A stretch of 64,000 nt of DNA from NCBI GenBank assembly GCA_947502835.1, contig CANNBJ010000003.1, positions 310,001 to 374,000 on the forward strand. Direction: 5' to 3'. The stretch comes from Bdellovibrionales bacterium. GTDB lineage: Bacteria > Bdellovibrionota > UBA1018 > CAIMNF01. Below the pieces are notes generated by a model. That model saw only the letters and a list, made by a program, of their open reading frames with translations, searched no databases and had not been told where the DNA came from. The first letter of the stretch is position 1. Each line of letters begins with the position of its first letter. A program made the position numbers and the translations under genes. This document shows, piece by piece, positions 20,072 to 29,641 of the stretch.

Positions 20072-20968
20072 TCAGAATGGATCAAACAGAATCAGCTCGT
20101 CATTTTCCGTCACCATGATGTTGTCGGATTTGAGGAGGATCAGAATCTCTTCATCCTTGAGCTCGATCAAGTTGCGGAATTGCCCCCGCAACAGCCGTTC
20201 GAAGTCCGGGTTCGCTGTTTCGCCGGCACCCGATTCCGGAAATTCAGACTTCCAGAGTTTATTTGCCTTGAGGAGCATGGGTTGAGCCTTCAGGAAATCA
20301 GGACGGTCCACAATCATCTTCCTGTGGTTCGGGTAATAGTTCTCCTCAGGCCGTTCGATCGAGACTTCAAAGCCTTTTGCACTGAGCGCGGATTCCACTC
20401 CCCGGAGCCAGTCTGAATAGTGCTTGAAAAGCTTTCGTTTTCGTTCGAGTGATCCATTTGAATCCACAAGGACTTCAGCAAGGGGGCGTCCCTCGATCCA
20501 AGGATTCTTCTGAACGACCTTGGTTTCCAACTCCGTGACTTTGGGCGCTTTTGGCGCAAGAAAAACCGAGTCGATGATCCTGACCGGTGGTGTGGGGGCC
20601 GGTGTCAGCTTCCGAAGGACTTTCAAACTGTAGTAATCATTGAACGCCTCGTGCAGGGAGTTTACCTTCAGGATGAATCGTTCGCCCGTTCCGGCAATCC
20701 CTTTCAAAACGGCCGCATGTTCGGATTCCGTCAAGAGTGTGAGGGTGAACTTTCGCATGTCATACGGAGCATGCTCACGAAGGATTTCCTCGGCTGCACG
20801 AACCTTGGAGTTCTTGAAGATGGAGCTGATGCTTGCCGTACAAAACTGTCGTGAGGGATCCTCGCAACCGGCCCCTGCAAAATGACCGTAAAGAAATCCG
20901 GGTGCCGCCATCAGGCTGCAAAGCAGGAACCAGCGAAGGTGTTTTTTTGAAGACGGGATCAAAGTCAT
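20072..20968 (-). CDS. Exported kinase-like (APH/protein kinase fold) protein, probably catalytically degenerate
   Basis: Signal-like MTLIPSSKKHLRWFLLCSLMAAPGFLYGHFAGA; GERFILKV (beta3 Lys-like), WIEGRPLAEVL (hinge-like), LLKSDNIMVTENDELILFDPF (catalytic loop/DFG-like). Confidence 0.45.
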   Translation of the reverse strand: MTLIPSSKKHLRWFLLCSLMAAPGFLYGHFAGAGCEDPSRQFCTASISSIFKNSKVRAAEEILREHAPYDMRKFTLTLLTESEHAAVLKGIAGTGERFILKVNSLHEAFNDYYSLKVLRKLTPAPTPPVRIIDSVFLAPKAPKVTELETKVVQKNPWIEGRPLAEVLVDSNGSLERKRKLFKHYSDWLRGVESALSAKGFEVSIERPEENYYPNHRKMIVDRPDFLKAQPMLLKANKLWKSEFPESGAGETANPDFERLLRGQFRNLIELKDEEILILLKSDNIMVTENDELILFDPF

Positions 20969-21096
20969 CAAGTTCCTATCGGCGGGATCGCTTCCTGGCA
21001 TTACCTCTCCTGTCGCACCCCAATGCGATCAGATGCAATCCAAGTGACCCACGCAGTGGTTTTTGAGTCAAATTTCTGGCATTGTTTCGATCGAGT

Positions 21097-21900
21097 ATGA
21101 TTCAAGAATCATCCACCCAAGCGAGAGCCCCCTTTATCGACGCCCACTGCCACTTAAGCGACCCTCGCATGAAGGATCGCTTGAGTCTCGCCATTGAGGA
21201 GGCCACCAAGGCCGGGGTGGGGCTCATGATGCTTGGTGGTGTTGAAAGCGATGAGTGGCGGCGGCAAGCACAACTGAAAAGAGACCATCCTGAGATTCTT
21301 CGGACGAGCTTTGGGATTCATCCATGGAGGGTTGCGAGCTGCAGCCTGCCGGAGCTTGAGCAGGAATTCCTGGTACTTGAGCGTGAAATTCAAAATGCCG
21401 ATGCATTGGGTGAGACAGGTCTTGATTTCCATCCGAAGAGGAATCCTGCAAGCGTTTCAATCCAAGAAGAGTTTTTCACGCGTCAGTTGAAGCTTGCGGA
21501 AAAGGCACGGAAGCCCCTTGTTCTCCATGTGGTTCGAGCCCATGCCCGCGCGCTTCTCCTCGTGCGAGAGGCGAATCTCACGGTGCCACTCATGATCCAT
21601 AGTTTTTCAGGAAGCGCGGATGAGGCAAGAGAGTGGGTCAGGATCGGGGCACTCCTCTCGTTTTCAGGCGGCATTGCCAGGAAGGATGAAGCCTCTTCCC
21701 AAAAGGCAAAAGAGGCCTTGAAGGCGACTCCACTTTCCAAGATCCTCTTTGAAACCGATGCGCCGGATCAGGCCTTTTGCGAAGGAATCCATGAACCCCG
21801 TTTAGTGATTGAGATTTATCGGGCGGCTGCCGCGCAGCTTGGCCTCGAGCTTCAGGAGCTGAAAGAAATTGTGGCTGAAAATTTCGCCAAAATCAGATAA
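21097..21900 (+). CDS. TatD-family metal-dependent hydrolase
   Basis: FIDAHCHLSDPR; SFGIHPWRV; ALGETGLDFH; LVLHVVRAHA; ILFETDAPDQ. Confidence 0.85.
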   Translation: MIQESSTQARAPFIDAHCHLSDPRMKDRLSLAIEEATKAGVGLMMLGGVESDEWRRQAQLKRDHPEILRTSFGIHPWRVASCSLPELEQEFLVLEREIQNADALGETGLDFHPKRNPASVSIQEEFFTRQLKLAEKARKPLVLHVVRAHARALLLVREANLTVPLMIHSFSGSADEAREWVRIGALLSFSGGIARKDEASSQKAKEALKATPLSKILFETDAPDQAFCEGIHEPRLVIEIYRAAAAQLGLELQELKEIVAENFAKIR

Positions 21901-21912
21901 GTTTGGTCGCCT

Positions 21913-22785
21913 ATGGAAACGACCCAAAATCCCCAGATTCTCCCCATGACCGACTCCGAGATGGAGACCTATCGCCTGCATCGGCGCTTTGATCGCATGG
22001 GCCGCTTGGTAGGGGATTCGGTCATGGAAAAGCTCTTTCGCTCTCATGTGATGATTGTGGGTGTAGGCGGGGTGGGCTCTTTTGCCGCAGAGTCGATCGC
22101 GCGTTCCGGAGTCGGCAAGATTACCCTCGTTGACTTCGATGAGATCTGCATTACGAACTTCAATCGACAGTTGCACTCCCTAAACGGACTTGTGGGCGAA
22201 AAAAAGGTTGAAGTGATGGCCGAGCGTCTTCAAAAAATCAACCCGCAGGCAAGCATCCTTGCGATCACCAAATTCTACAACGCACGCTTCAGTGAGGAGA
22301 TTTTCAATGAAGCGACAAGCGAGCAGGGCAGCAAGCCTGATTTTGTAATTGATGCGATCGACAGTGTCACTCCTAAATGCCATTTACTTGAGAAATGCCG
22401 GAACGAAAACATTCGCGTGGTGACCTCGACCGGGTCCGGCGGAAAGATGGATCCAACACGGATTCGCGTAAAGGATCTGGGGCTTACGACAGTGGATCCG
22501 CTTGCAAAAGCCCTGCGCAGGATTCTTCGCGATCAACACGGGTTTCCGGAAACAGGAGAGTTCAATATCCCTGCAATTTATTCTGAAGAGCCTTCGCAAG
22601 CGCCGATGGAGTTGAACTACGACAACGGAAAAGGATTCCGCTGTGTGTGTCCCCAAGGGCAAAACGAGTTCTTCAATTGTGACAATCGCAACGTGATCTT
22701 GGGCAACGCAAGTTTCGTCACGGGCGCCTTTGGCCTTGCTTGTGCATCCGTTGTGGTACGGGAAGTGAGCGGAAACGGGGCGTGA
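21913..22785 (+). CDS. tcdA: tRNA threonylcarbamoyladenosine dehydratase (ThiF/E1-like, TcdA)
   Basis: VMIVGVGGVGSFAAESIARSGVGKITLVDFDEICITNFNRQLHSL; VIDAIDSVTPKCHLL; GKMDPTRIRVKDL. Confidence 0.92.
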   Translation: METTQNPQILPMTDSEMETYRLHRRFDRMGRLVGDSVMEKLFRSHVMIVGVGGVGSFAAESIARSGVGKITLVDFDEICITNFNRQLHSLNGLVGEKKVEVMAERLQKINPQASILAITKFYNARFSEEIFNEATSEQGSKPDFVIDAIDSVTPKCHLLEKCRNENIRVVTSTGSGGKMDPTRIRVKDLGLTTVDPLAKALRRILRDQHGFPETGEFNIPAIYSEEPSQAPMELNYDNGKGFRCVCPQGQNEFFNCDNRNVILGNASFVTGAFGLACASVVVREVSGNGA

Positions 22786-22792
22786 CCCCCTG

Positions 22793-25700
22793 TCATTCCG
22801 CCTCGGCCACGCCGAACACGCTCTTCACGGTCCGGTTTGACCAGATCCTGAAGCGGTCCACAAACGAGAATGCAGCTGGAACGACCACAAGAGTCAGAAG
22901 CGTCGAACTCACGAGGCCTCCGATGATTGCAATCCCCATCGAAGTCCGCTGACGGGAAGCCTCGTTTAATCCGAGCGCGATGGGAATCGTACCCGCAATG
23001 AGTGCAACCGAGGTCATCAGGATCGGACGCAAGCGAGTCTTTCCGGCCTTGATCATGGCGCTTGAGCGGTCCATGCCTTCGCGAATCAGGTGATTTGCGT
23101 AGTCCACAAGCAGAATCGAGTTCTTCACGGCAACCCCGAGAAGCATGATCACCCCGATCATCGAGAAGATATTGAGAGACTCCTGGGTGATGGCAAGAGC
23201 AACAAGAGAGCCGCAGAAGGCGAGGGGAAGGGCAAGCATGATGGTGAGCGGGGTCACAAACGACTCATAGAGGGATGCGAGCACCAAAAAGATGAACAGA
23301 ACCCCGAAGAACAAGGCTGTGATCATGCTCTCGCCCAACTCCTTGAAGTTCTCCGCCTGTCCCACATAGGCATAGCGAAAGCCGACGGGGAGCTTCAGCT
23401 CGGGGTCCGAGGCCAAAAGCGTATCGATGTTGCCCATGACATTTCCCATTCCGTAGCCCGGGGTGATGTCCGCCTGAATCTGGATGTACCGGGAGCGATC
23501 CTGACGGTTCACCTTGGAAGGTCCTGTTTTCTCAATCTTTGATGCAACATCCGAGAGCTTGACGAGATTGTTGTTCAGGTTCGGCACATAGTAGGTTTGG
23601 TAACCTGCCTTGAGATTCCGCTGGTCCTCTTTCAGGCGCGTGCGGACATCGTACTCAACTCCGCCCGTCCTGAATTTCGCGACGTCGTTTCCTTCGATGA
23701 GGGCCCGCATCTCATACCCGAGACTTGCCGGGGTCACACCGAGTTCCGATGCCCGTGATGGATTCATGGCAAGCTGCACTTCGGGTTTTCCGGGCCTGAA
23801 GTTGATGTCGATGTCCTTGAGTCCGGGCTCGTTCTTCTTCAAGTGCTCAAGCAACTTCATGGTGTAGGCTTCCAAAGACTCCTGATCGGGCGATACCACG
23901 TTCAGGTTGAAGGGGCGTTGCCCGCCACCCACGGCATCGTAGTCCTTTACCTTGGGATTGGCGTAGGCATATTCCTTCATTTGTTCACGGATTTTTTCCT
24001 TCACTTGGGAGGTGTTCAGTTTTCTGGATTTTGAGGGAGTCAGGTGGACATAGAAGGTTCCCACATTCGACTCGGCATTTCGACTCCCGACCGAGAGGGC
24101 TGCCAGATCCACTTCAGAATTTGCGCGAATCACGGAATCGAGTTTCAAACCAAGTTCGGATGTTGCCTCAAGAGAGGTTCCGGGAGGCAGATCGAAATCC
24201 ACCGAAAACTCGCCGGCATCCTGGGGTGGAAGAAAGGTCTTCGGCACGAACTTTCCGGTAAACATGCAGAGAAAGAAAATCGCCACACTGATCAAAAGGG
24301 CCTTCATGGGTTTTCGGGTGACTGAGCCAAGAAGGGTTTCGTAATACTCCTCAAGCCAGACCTGACCTTTCTCAAACCGGGAGAGAATAGGTGCAAACAG
24401 CCGCTCAAAGAAGCCCTTTTCATGGCCCTTCTTGCTTGCAAAGTACGCAGAGAGCATGGGCGCGATGGTAAGCGCATCAAAGAGGGAAATCAGCATGGCA
24501 AAGCAAATCACAAAGCCGAACTGCTTGAAGAATTGTCCTACAACACCCTTTAAGAAGGCCACGGGCCCGAAAACCGCAATCACGGTCAGGGTTGTGGCCA
24601 CTACAGCTTGGGTAACTTCTTTTGTTCCCTCAAGTGCCGCCTGGATCGGTTTTTTCCCCATTTCAATGTGCCGGAAAATGTTTTCCCGGACCACGATCGC
24701 ATCATCAATGAGAAGACCCACAGAAAGCGAAAGCGCAAGAAGGGTCATGAGATTGATCGTGTAGCCCGAGGCCCACATCAGGAGGAACGCACCGAGCAGG
24801 GAGTTCGGCAGGGCAAGTGCCGTGATCAGGGTGGATCTTGCGTTTTGCAGAAACAGAAACACTACGATGACCGCAAGCAGGATCCCGATCGTGATCGATT
24901 CCTTCATGTCAGTGACGTTTGCCTTGATGTAGACCGAGCCGTCGCGCACCACATTCAGTTCGGGCGCCCCCTTCATCAGTTTCAACTCGGGCTCCAGGGC
25001 CTTGACCCGCTTCAACACATTGTCCACCACAGCCACGGTGTTCGCTCCGCTTTGTTTGAACACGTACAAAAAGAGCGATCTTTGGCCATTGATGAAAGTA
25101 CGGGATTTTTCGTCTTCCAGGGAGTCCTCGACCGAGGCCAGGTCCTTCACTCGCAGGGAGCGTTCTCCTCCGAAAAAGTTGATGAGGGTATTCCGGATGG
25201 AATCGAGCGATTCAAACTGCCCGAGCGTTCGAACGACGGATTCCTGTTTCAAATCCTCGTTCTTCCCGGCCGGAATGTTCTCGCCCGAGGTCGAGAGGCG
25301 CTGGTTCAGCGAGGTGAGCGAGAGCTCGCGGGATTTCAGTTTCTTTGCATCAAACGCAATCTTGATCTGCCGTTTACGTGCACCCAGGGAGTACACCTGT
25401 CCCACCTGGTCGATTTGCTCGATTTTCGAGCGGATTTTCTCGTTTGCAATGTCGTAGAGTTCGGCCTCCGAAAGCTTTTCTTTTGAGGAAAGCGAGAGGA
25501 TCACAATGGGTTGGTCCGAAGGGTCGAGTCTTCGGATCACCGGTTCTTTTACATCCTTCGGCAGCAGAAACTTGACCGCACCCACCCGGTCGCGGACCTG
25601 CTGTTCCGCGAATTTGATGTCGGTTTCAAGTGTGAACTCGGCGATCACCTGGGATACGCCCTCCTGGCTCACCGATGAAAGACGTTTCACCCCTTGAAGG

Positions 25701-25918
25701 GTGGAAAGTTCGTCCTCGATGGGTTTTGAGACCAGCGTCTCGATCTCGGAGGGGCCGGCTCCCTGATAGCTTGTGCTCACGAATACAACGGGGAAGTTCA
25801 CCTCAGGAAAGAGGTCGACCCCGAGTTTCGTGATACTGAACATCCCGACTGCCAGCATGAGCAGCACGATGCAGGTGATGAAGGTCGGGCGCTTTACGGA
25901 AAGATCTGCGAGTGTCAT
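22793..25918 (-). CDS. RND-family (HAE1/AcrB-like) efflux transporter
   Basis: 1041 aa; VKRPTFITCIVLLMLAVGMFS; TSYQGAGPSEIETLVSKPIE; GLLIDDAIVVREN; second-half GVAVKNSILLVDYAN. Confidence 0.95.
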   Translation of the reverse strand: MTLADLSVKRPTFITCIVLLMLAVGMFSITKLGVDLFPEVNFPVVFVSTSYQGAGPSEIETLVSKPIEDELSTLQGVKRLSSVSQEGVSQVIAEFTLETDIKFAEQQVRDRVGAVKFLLPKDVKEPVIRRLDPSDQPIVILSLSSKEKLSEAELYDIANEKIRSKIEQIDQVGQVYSLGARKRQIKIAFDAKKLKSRELSLTSLNQRLSTSGENIPAGKNEDLKQESVVRTLGQFESLDSIRNTLINFFGGERSLRVKDLASVEDSLEDEKSRTFINGQRSLFLYVFKQSGANTVAVVDNVLKRVKALEPELKLMKGAPELNVVRDGSVYIKANVTDMKESITIGILLAVIVVFLFLQNARSTLITALALPNSLLGAFLLMWASGYTINLMTLLALSLSVGLLIDDAIVVRENIFRHIEMGKKPIQAALEGTKEVTQAVVATTLTVIAVFGPVAFLKGVVGQFFKQFGFVICFAMLISLFDALTIAPMLSAYFASKKGHEKGFFERLFAPILSRFEKGQVWLEEYYETLLGSVTRKPMKALLISVAIFFLCMFTGKFVPKTFLPPQDAGEFSVDFDLPPGTSLEATSELGLKLDSVIRANSEVDLAALSVGSRNAESNVGTFYVHLTPSKSRKLNTSQVKEKIREQMKEYAYANPKVKDYDAVGGGQRPFNLNVVSPDQESLEAYTMKLLEHLKKNEPGLKDIDINFRPGKPEVQLAMNPSRASELGVTPASLGYEMRALIEGNDVAKFRTGGVEYDVRTRLKEDQRNLKAGYQTYYVPNLNNNLVKLSDVASKIEKTGPSKVNRQDRSRYIQIQADITPGYGMGNVMGNIDTLLASDPELKLPVGFRYAYVGQAENFKELGESMITALFFGVLFIFLVLASLYESFVTPLTIMLALPLAFCGSLVALAITQESLNIFSMIGVIMLLGVAVKNSILLVDYANHLIREGMDRSSAMIKAGKTRLRPILMTSVALIAGTIPIALGLNEASRQRTSMGIAIIGGLVSSTLLTLVVVPAAFSFVDRFRIWSNRTVKSVFGVAEAE

Positions 25919-25933
25919 GGATGGGCCTTTTCT

Positions 25934-27346
25934 TTATTCTGTATAGGTTTTCAGTTGTGAATGGGTTGCAAGAATTTCGCGCTCTACACGGAGGCGTGCA
26001 ATGAGGGCTTGCGCATAATCCTGTTCGAAGGTCAGCACCTGGTAGGTCGTCGTGCGACCGAGGTTGAACCGGTACTTTTCGTATTCGAGCTTTTCCTTTT
26101 GGAGAGTGACGAGTTCGTCTGCCATCTTGAGGCGGGACTGAGCCTCGCCCAGGCGTTGTTCAAGATCTTGGAAGGCTTGGGCGCTTTCCAGGGTCTTTTG
26201 ACGGGTGGTGGACTCCGCCGCAAGTTGTTGTTTTACGCGACCTCCCCGGATCTCAGCGGTTTCAAGAAAGTAGAGTGGCATCGAGAACTTGAGGCCGAGC
26301 ACATAGTAGGGGTTCTGGGTACTCAGTGAGTTTGCAAGGGCAGGCGAGAGAAACCGATCCACCCCGTTGAATGCGGCGGTCGCAAATACATTCAAATCCG
26401 GCTGCGCTTTCTGGAGGGCAAGCTCATTGTTCGCGCGAACGAGGCGCTCGTTTTGTTCGGCAGCCTTGATGTCATCTGAAACCGGAGCCCGTTTGGGAGC
26501 CTTCAAATTCTGGATCAGGTCGGTGCCCGCAAGGGTGATCTCCTCGCCAACCGCGTCTTGTTCAAGGTTCCGGAATTGGTTGAAGGAGAGTCTCGCGGCC
26601 CGCTGTTCCTCAAGTGCGGTTTGCAGGGAAATCGCCCGCGCCTGGTAGCTGGCCTTCGATTGCAGCATGTCGATCCGGTCGGTCAGGTGGTTTGCCACGC
26701 GACGGGTGGTCCAATCGAGGATCCTCTTTGCGCGATCGAGGAGTTCTTTTTCAAGCTTTACCGACTCATTTGCAATCGCAAGCCGGAAGTACGCGTTTTC
26801 AGCTTGGGCAAGGGTCTGCTTCAGCTTGAAGCTCTCGCCATAGTGGGCGGCGAGAGAGGATGCCTCGGCCACGGCCTCGGTGGCACGGGTCTCTTTTCCA
26901 AAAAAATTTCTCCAGAGACTTTGATTGAGATCAAGTTGGGTCTGTCCCGAGGTGTAGGCGTTGACTCCATTGGGGAAGATGATGGCCGGCAAATTGGTTG
27001 TGTTGTTGTTGAAGAGTGTATAGCTCAGTTTTGCGGCCAAACCGAAGTCGAATTGCTTTTCGAATCCAAGATTGAAGTTCTCGGAATTGGTTCTTCCCCC
27101 GAAGAAGGCATTAGGAAACTGCCTGCGATCGTAGGTGTAGGTCGCATTGAGAAAAAATTTGGGCATGTAGAGGAGATCGGATTCCTTTGAGGTCGACTTC
27201 GAGCCCTCGATGAGGTTTGTGCTCGATTGGACTGCGGGGGATTGGGATTTCACCTGCTCGAGGTATCCCTGAAGCGAAAGGGGAGCAGCATGGGCACGGA
27301 AGGTCCCGAAAACCAGAAGCAGGCCATAAAGGGATGGATTTTTCAT
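25934..27346 (-). CDS. TolC-family outer membrane efflux protein
   Basis: Signal peptide MKNPSLYGLLLVFGTFRAHA; long alpha-helical repeats typical of OEP (SLQTALEEQRAARLSFNQ; LNVFATAAFNG). Confidence 0.85.
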   Translation of the reverse strand: MKNPSLYGLLLVFGTFRAHAAPLSLQGYLEQVKSQSPAVQSSTNLIEGSKSTSKESDLLYMPKFFLNATYTYDRRQFPNAFFGGRTNSENFNLGFEKQFDFGLAAKLSYTLFNNNTTNLPAIIFPNGVNAYTSGQTQLDLNQSLWRNFFGKETRATEAVAEASSLAAHYGESFKLKQTLAQAENAYFRLAIANESVKLEKELLDRAKRILDWTTRRVANHLTDRIDMLQSKASYQARAISLQTALEEQRAARLSFNQFRNLEQDAVGEEITLAGTDLIQNLKAPKRAPVSDDIKAAEQNERLVRANNELALQKAQPDLNVFATAAFNGVDRFLSPALANSLSTQNPYYVLGLKFSMPLYFLETAEIRGGRVKQQLAAESTTRQKTLESAQAFQDLEQRLGEAQSRLKMADELVTLQKEKLEYEKYRFNLGRTTTYQVLTFEQDYAQALIARLRVEREILATHSQLKTYTE

Positions 27347-27354
27347 TTGCACTC

Positions 27355-28068
27355 ATGGATAAAACACAGGTAAGTAAGTGGTCAATTACATTTATGGTAT
27401 TTTGCAAAAGAAATCGGAGAGCTACGGAATCAGCGCTGAAAACCTCGGCTGCCCGTCTCTTTTCAAAGAAGGGCTTTGAGGGCACCCGGACGCTTGAGAT
27501 CGCAAAGGATGCCGGGGTGAATGAGGCACTCATTGCCCGCTACTTTGGAGGCAAGGAGGGACTGCTTCTTTCCATTCTGAAAGAAGATGACCTGGGCTCC
27601 TCCTTTGTCGAGAGTGGATCGTTCCAAACCTCTGCTGATGAACTTCCTTCGCCCGGATCTGGACTCAGTCTCGGGGAGGCGCTCTTGGTGTTTTTTCGCG
27701 CAGGCGAGGCCCGTGTGCGCGAGCGGGAGCAATTCATGCGAATCGCCCTTTCGAGGTCACTTGTCGATGAGGAAACCGCGCGCGTGGTTCGCGAGAAGCT
27801 GATCGACCGGTTCAGGTTCAGGCTCGAAGAGTCACTGCGTGGCTATCTGGTTCGTTCAGGACTTTCCAAAGAAGAGTCCGAGGCGCTCTCAATGTTGCTT
27901 GCGGCCTCCAACCATACCTTCAATTTTCTTTGCAAGAGGGTTCATCAGATGGACGCGAGCAAGGCTGATCTTGCACTCTCGCTTCTTGCTCAGTCGGTGG
28001 AGGCTTTTTTGGTTTCCCGTACGGCCTTGATGGGAACGGCCACCAGGTCATCCACCATGAATGCCTGA
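27355..28068 (+). CDS. TetR-family regulator (start may be 27394)
   Basis: HTH ALKTSAARLFSKKGFEGTRTLEIAKDAGVNEALIARYFGGKEGLLLSIL; divergent from tolC/RND. Confidence 0.88.
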   Translation: MDKTQVSKWSITFMVFCKRNRRATESALKTSAARLFSKKGFEGTRTLEIAKDAGVNEALIARYFGGKEGLLLSILKEDDLGSSFVESGSFQTSADELPSPGSGLSLGEALLVFFRAGEARVREREQFMRIALSRSLVDEETARVVREKLIDRFRFRLEESLRGYLVRSGLSKEESEALSMLLAASNHTFNFLCKRVHQMDASKADLALSLLAQSVEAFLVSRTALMGTATRSSTMNA

Positions 28069-28784
28069 TTTTCGATATGCCAATGGACATCGTGATTCCG
28101 AACGAGGAGTCCGAAGTCCTTTCCTTGCGAATGTTCGGCATCCGGGGGTAGCTCCCGACGCTGGAAGCCGGGCCTGGGATCAATGGTCAGGAGTTGTTCG
28201 ATCAGCGCACGAAGACCTTGCTCTCCGCTTGCTTCGAATCGGTTGATCTTCTCTTCCGCAACCCGTGAAAAGATCACGGGTGTTTTTTTGATTTCCTCAT
28301 GGGCCCAGCCCGGATTCGCCTGTGGAATGGAATCGGCGTAAGGGATGTAGGGCTTCACGTCCAGGATCGGCGTGCCATCGAGCAAGTCAACTCCACGCAC
28401 GAGGATTTCGGGACCGCCTTTTGCCAACAGGTCGATCGACTCGATCTCGCAAACCGACATTCCGATCGGATTCGGACGGTGGGGCGATCGCGAGGCGAGG
28501 ACTCCCATTTTTTCCTTTCCGCCGAGCCTGGGAGGGCGGATGGTTGGTTTCCACTTGTTTCCGCCATGGTCATGAAACACAAAAACAATCCAAAGATGGC
28601 TGAATTGTTCCATGCCCTTCAGAGCATGTTGAAAGTCGGGATCATTCCGGAATTTGATGAGTCCCTTCGCTTCGGGTACGAGTCCGGGCTGCCTTGGGAT
28701 TCCAAAACGCTGGGTGAAGGCAGTCCGAATGACGGCGATGGAGTCGAATTGAAAAGAAGAGATGGGATCGGATTTTCGTGACAT
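27990..28784 (-). CDS. trmO: tRNA (N6-threonylcarbamoyladenosine(37)-N6)-methyltransferase TrmO
   Basis: IRTAFTQRFGIPRQPGLVPEAKG; GMEQFSHLWIVFVFH; FASRSPHRPNPIGMS-type motif (VLASRSPHRPNPIGMSVCEI); LDGTPILDVKPYIPYAD. Confidence 0.9.
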   Translation of the reverse strand: MSRKSDPISSFQFDSIAVIRTAFTQRFGIPRQPGLVPEAKGLIKFRNDPDFQHALKGMEQFSHLWIVFVFHDHGGNKWKPTIRPPRLGGKEKMGVLASRSPHRPNPIGMSVCEIESIDLLAKGGPEILVRGVDLLDGTPILDVKPYIPYADSIPQANPGWAHEEIKKTPVIFSRVAEEKINRFEASGEQGLRALIEQLLTIDPRPGFQRRELPPDAEHSQGKDFGLLVRNHDVHWHIENQAFMVDDLVAVPIKAVRETKKASTD

Positions 28785-28789
28785 GGTCT

Positions 28790-29638
28790 TCAGCGAAACT
28801 CCGGGAAGTCGGTTTCAAGAATTGTTTCTTCCCAAGCATCTATTTCGGACTCGTATTGCGAGAGTTTGTTCCGAATCCGTTGTAGGGCGATTTTCCCCAT
28901 CGGAAGCCGGAGGGGCGGATTCGGATGATCCGCAAGGGCAATCATGGCTCGGGCCGCTTGAGCCGGATCTCCTGGCTGCTGCCCCCCGATGGTTTCATAG
29001 TATTTCCGGGTTTGGGAGAGGGCTGACTCATACTCAGGGAGGTAGGGGGCGACTTTCAGGGAGCGATTCGCAAAGTCGGTCCGGAATGCCCCCGGTTCGA
29101 TCAGCGTGACCTTGATTCCGAATGGTGCAAGCTCACCTGCGAGCGCCTCTGAAAGACCTTCGACCGCAAATTTGGTCGAGTTGTAGATGCTGGCACCCGG
29201 GGTCCCGACCATTCCGGCAACAGAGGAAAGATTGATGATGTGGCCTGATTTACGGGTCCGAAAGACAGGAAGGATGGCACGCGTGACTTCCATCAATCCG
29301 AAAACGTTTGTCTCGTAGATTGCCCGTACTCCGTCCATCGAGATTTCTTCGAGCGCGCCCACGTATCCGTAGCCCGCATTGTTCACGAGAACATCGATCT
29401 CTCCCGCACAGCGTTCAATCGCATCCTTCGCAACGGCGCGGACCAAGGAGTGATCCGTGACGTCAAGAGCATAGGTCAGGAGCTGATCCGGGTTCCGTGA
29501 TTTTTCATGAAGCCCGAGAATGGAATCAAGATTCCTGGCAGTTGCGATCACCCGATCCCCGCGGGCCAGGAGTTGCTCGGCAAGGATCCGGCCGAAGCCA
29601 GTGGAACAGCCGGTGATGAACCATGTCTTTTGTTTCAT
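28790..29638 (-). CDS. Short-chain dehydrogenase/reductase
   Basis: TWFITGCSTGFGRILAEQLL; NNAGYG; NLSSVAGMVGTPGASIYNSTKFAVEGLSE. Confidence 0.9.
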   Translation of the reverse strand: MKQKTWFITGCSTGFGRILAEQLLARGDRVIATARNLDSILGLHEKSRNPDQLLTYALDVTDHSLVRAVAKDAIERCAGEIDVLVNNAGYGYVGALEEISMDGVRAIYETNVFGLMEVTRAILPVFRTRKSGHIINLSSVAGMVGTPGASIYNSTKFAVEGLSEALAGELAPFGIKVTLIEPGAFRTDFANRSLKVAPYLPEYESALSQTRKYYETIGGQQPGDPAQAARAMIALADHPNPPLRLPMGKIALQRIRNKLSQYESEIDAWEETILETDFPEFR

Positions 29639-29641
29639 GGG

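Noticed and set aside
24608-25486. 292-aa plus-strand ORF
   Set aside because: Antisense to the RND pump; shadow ORF.
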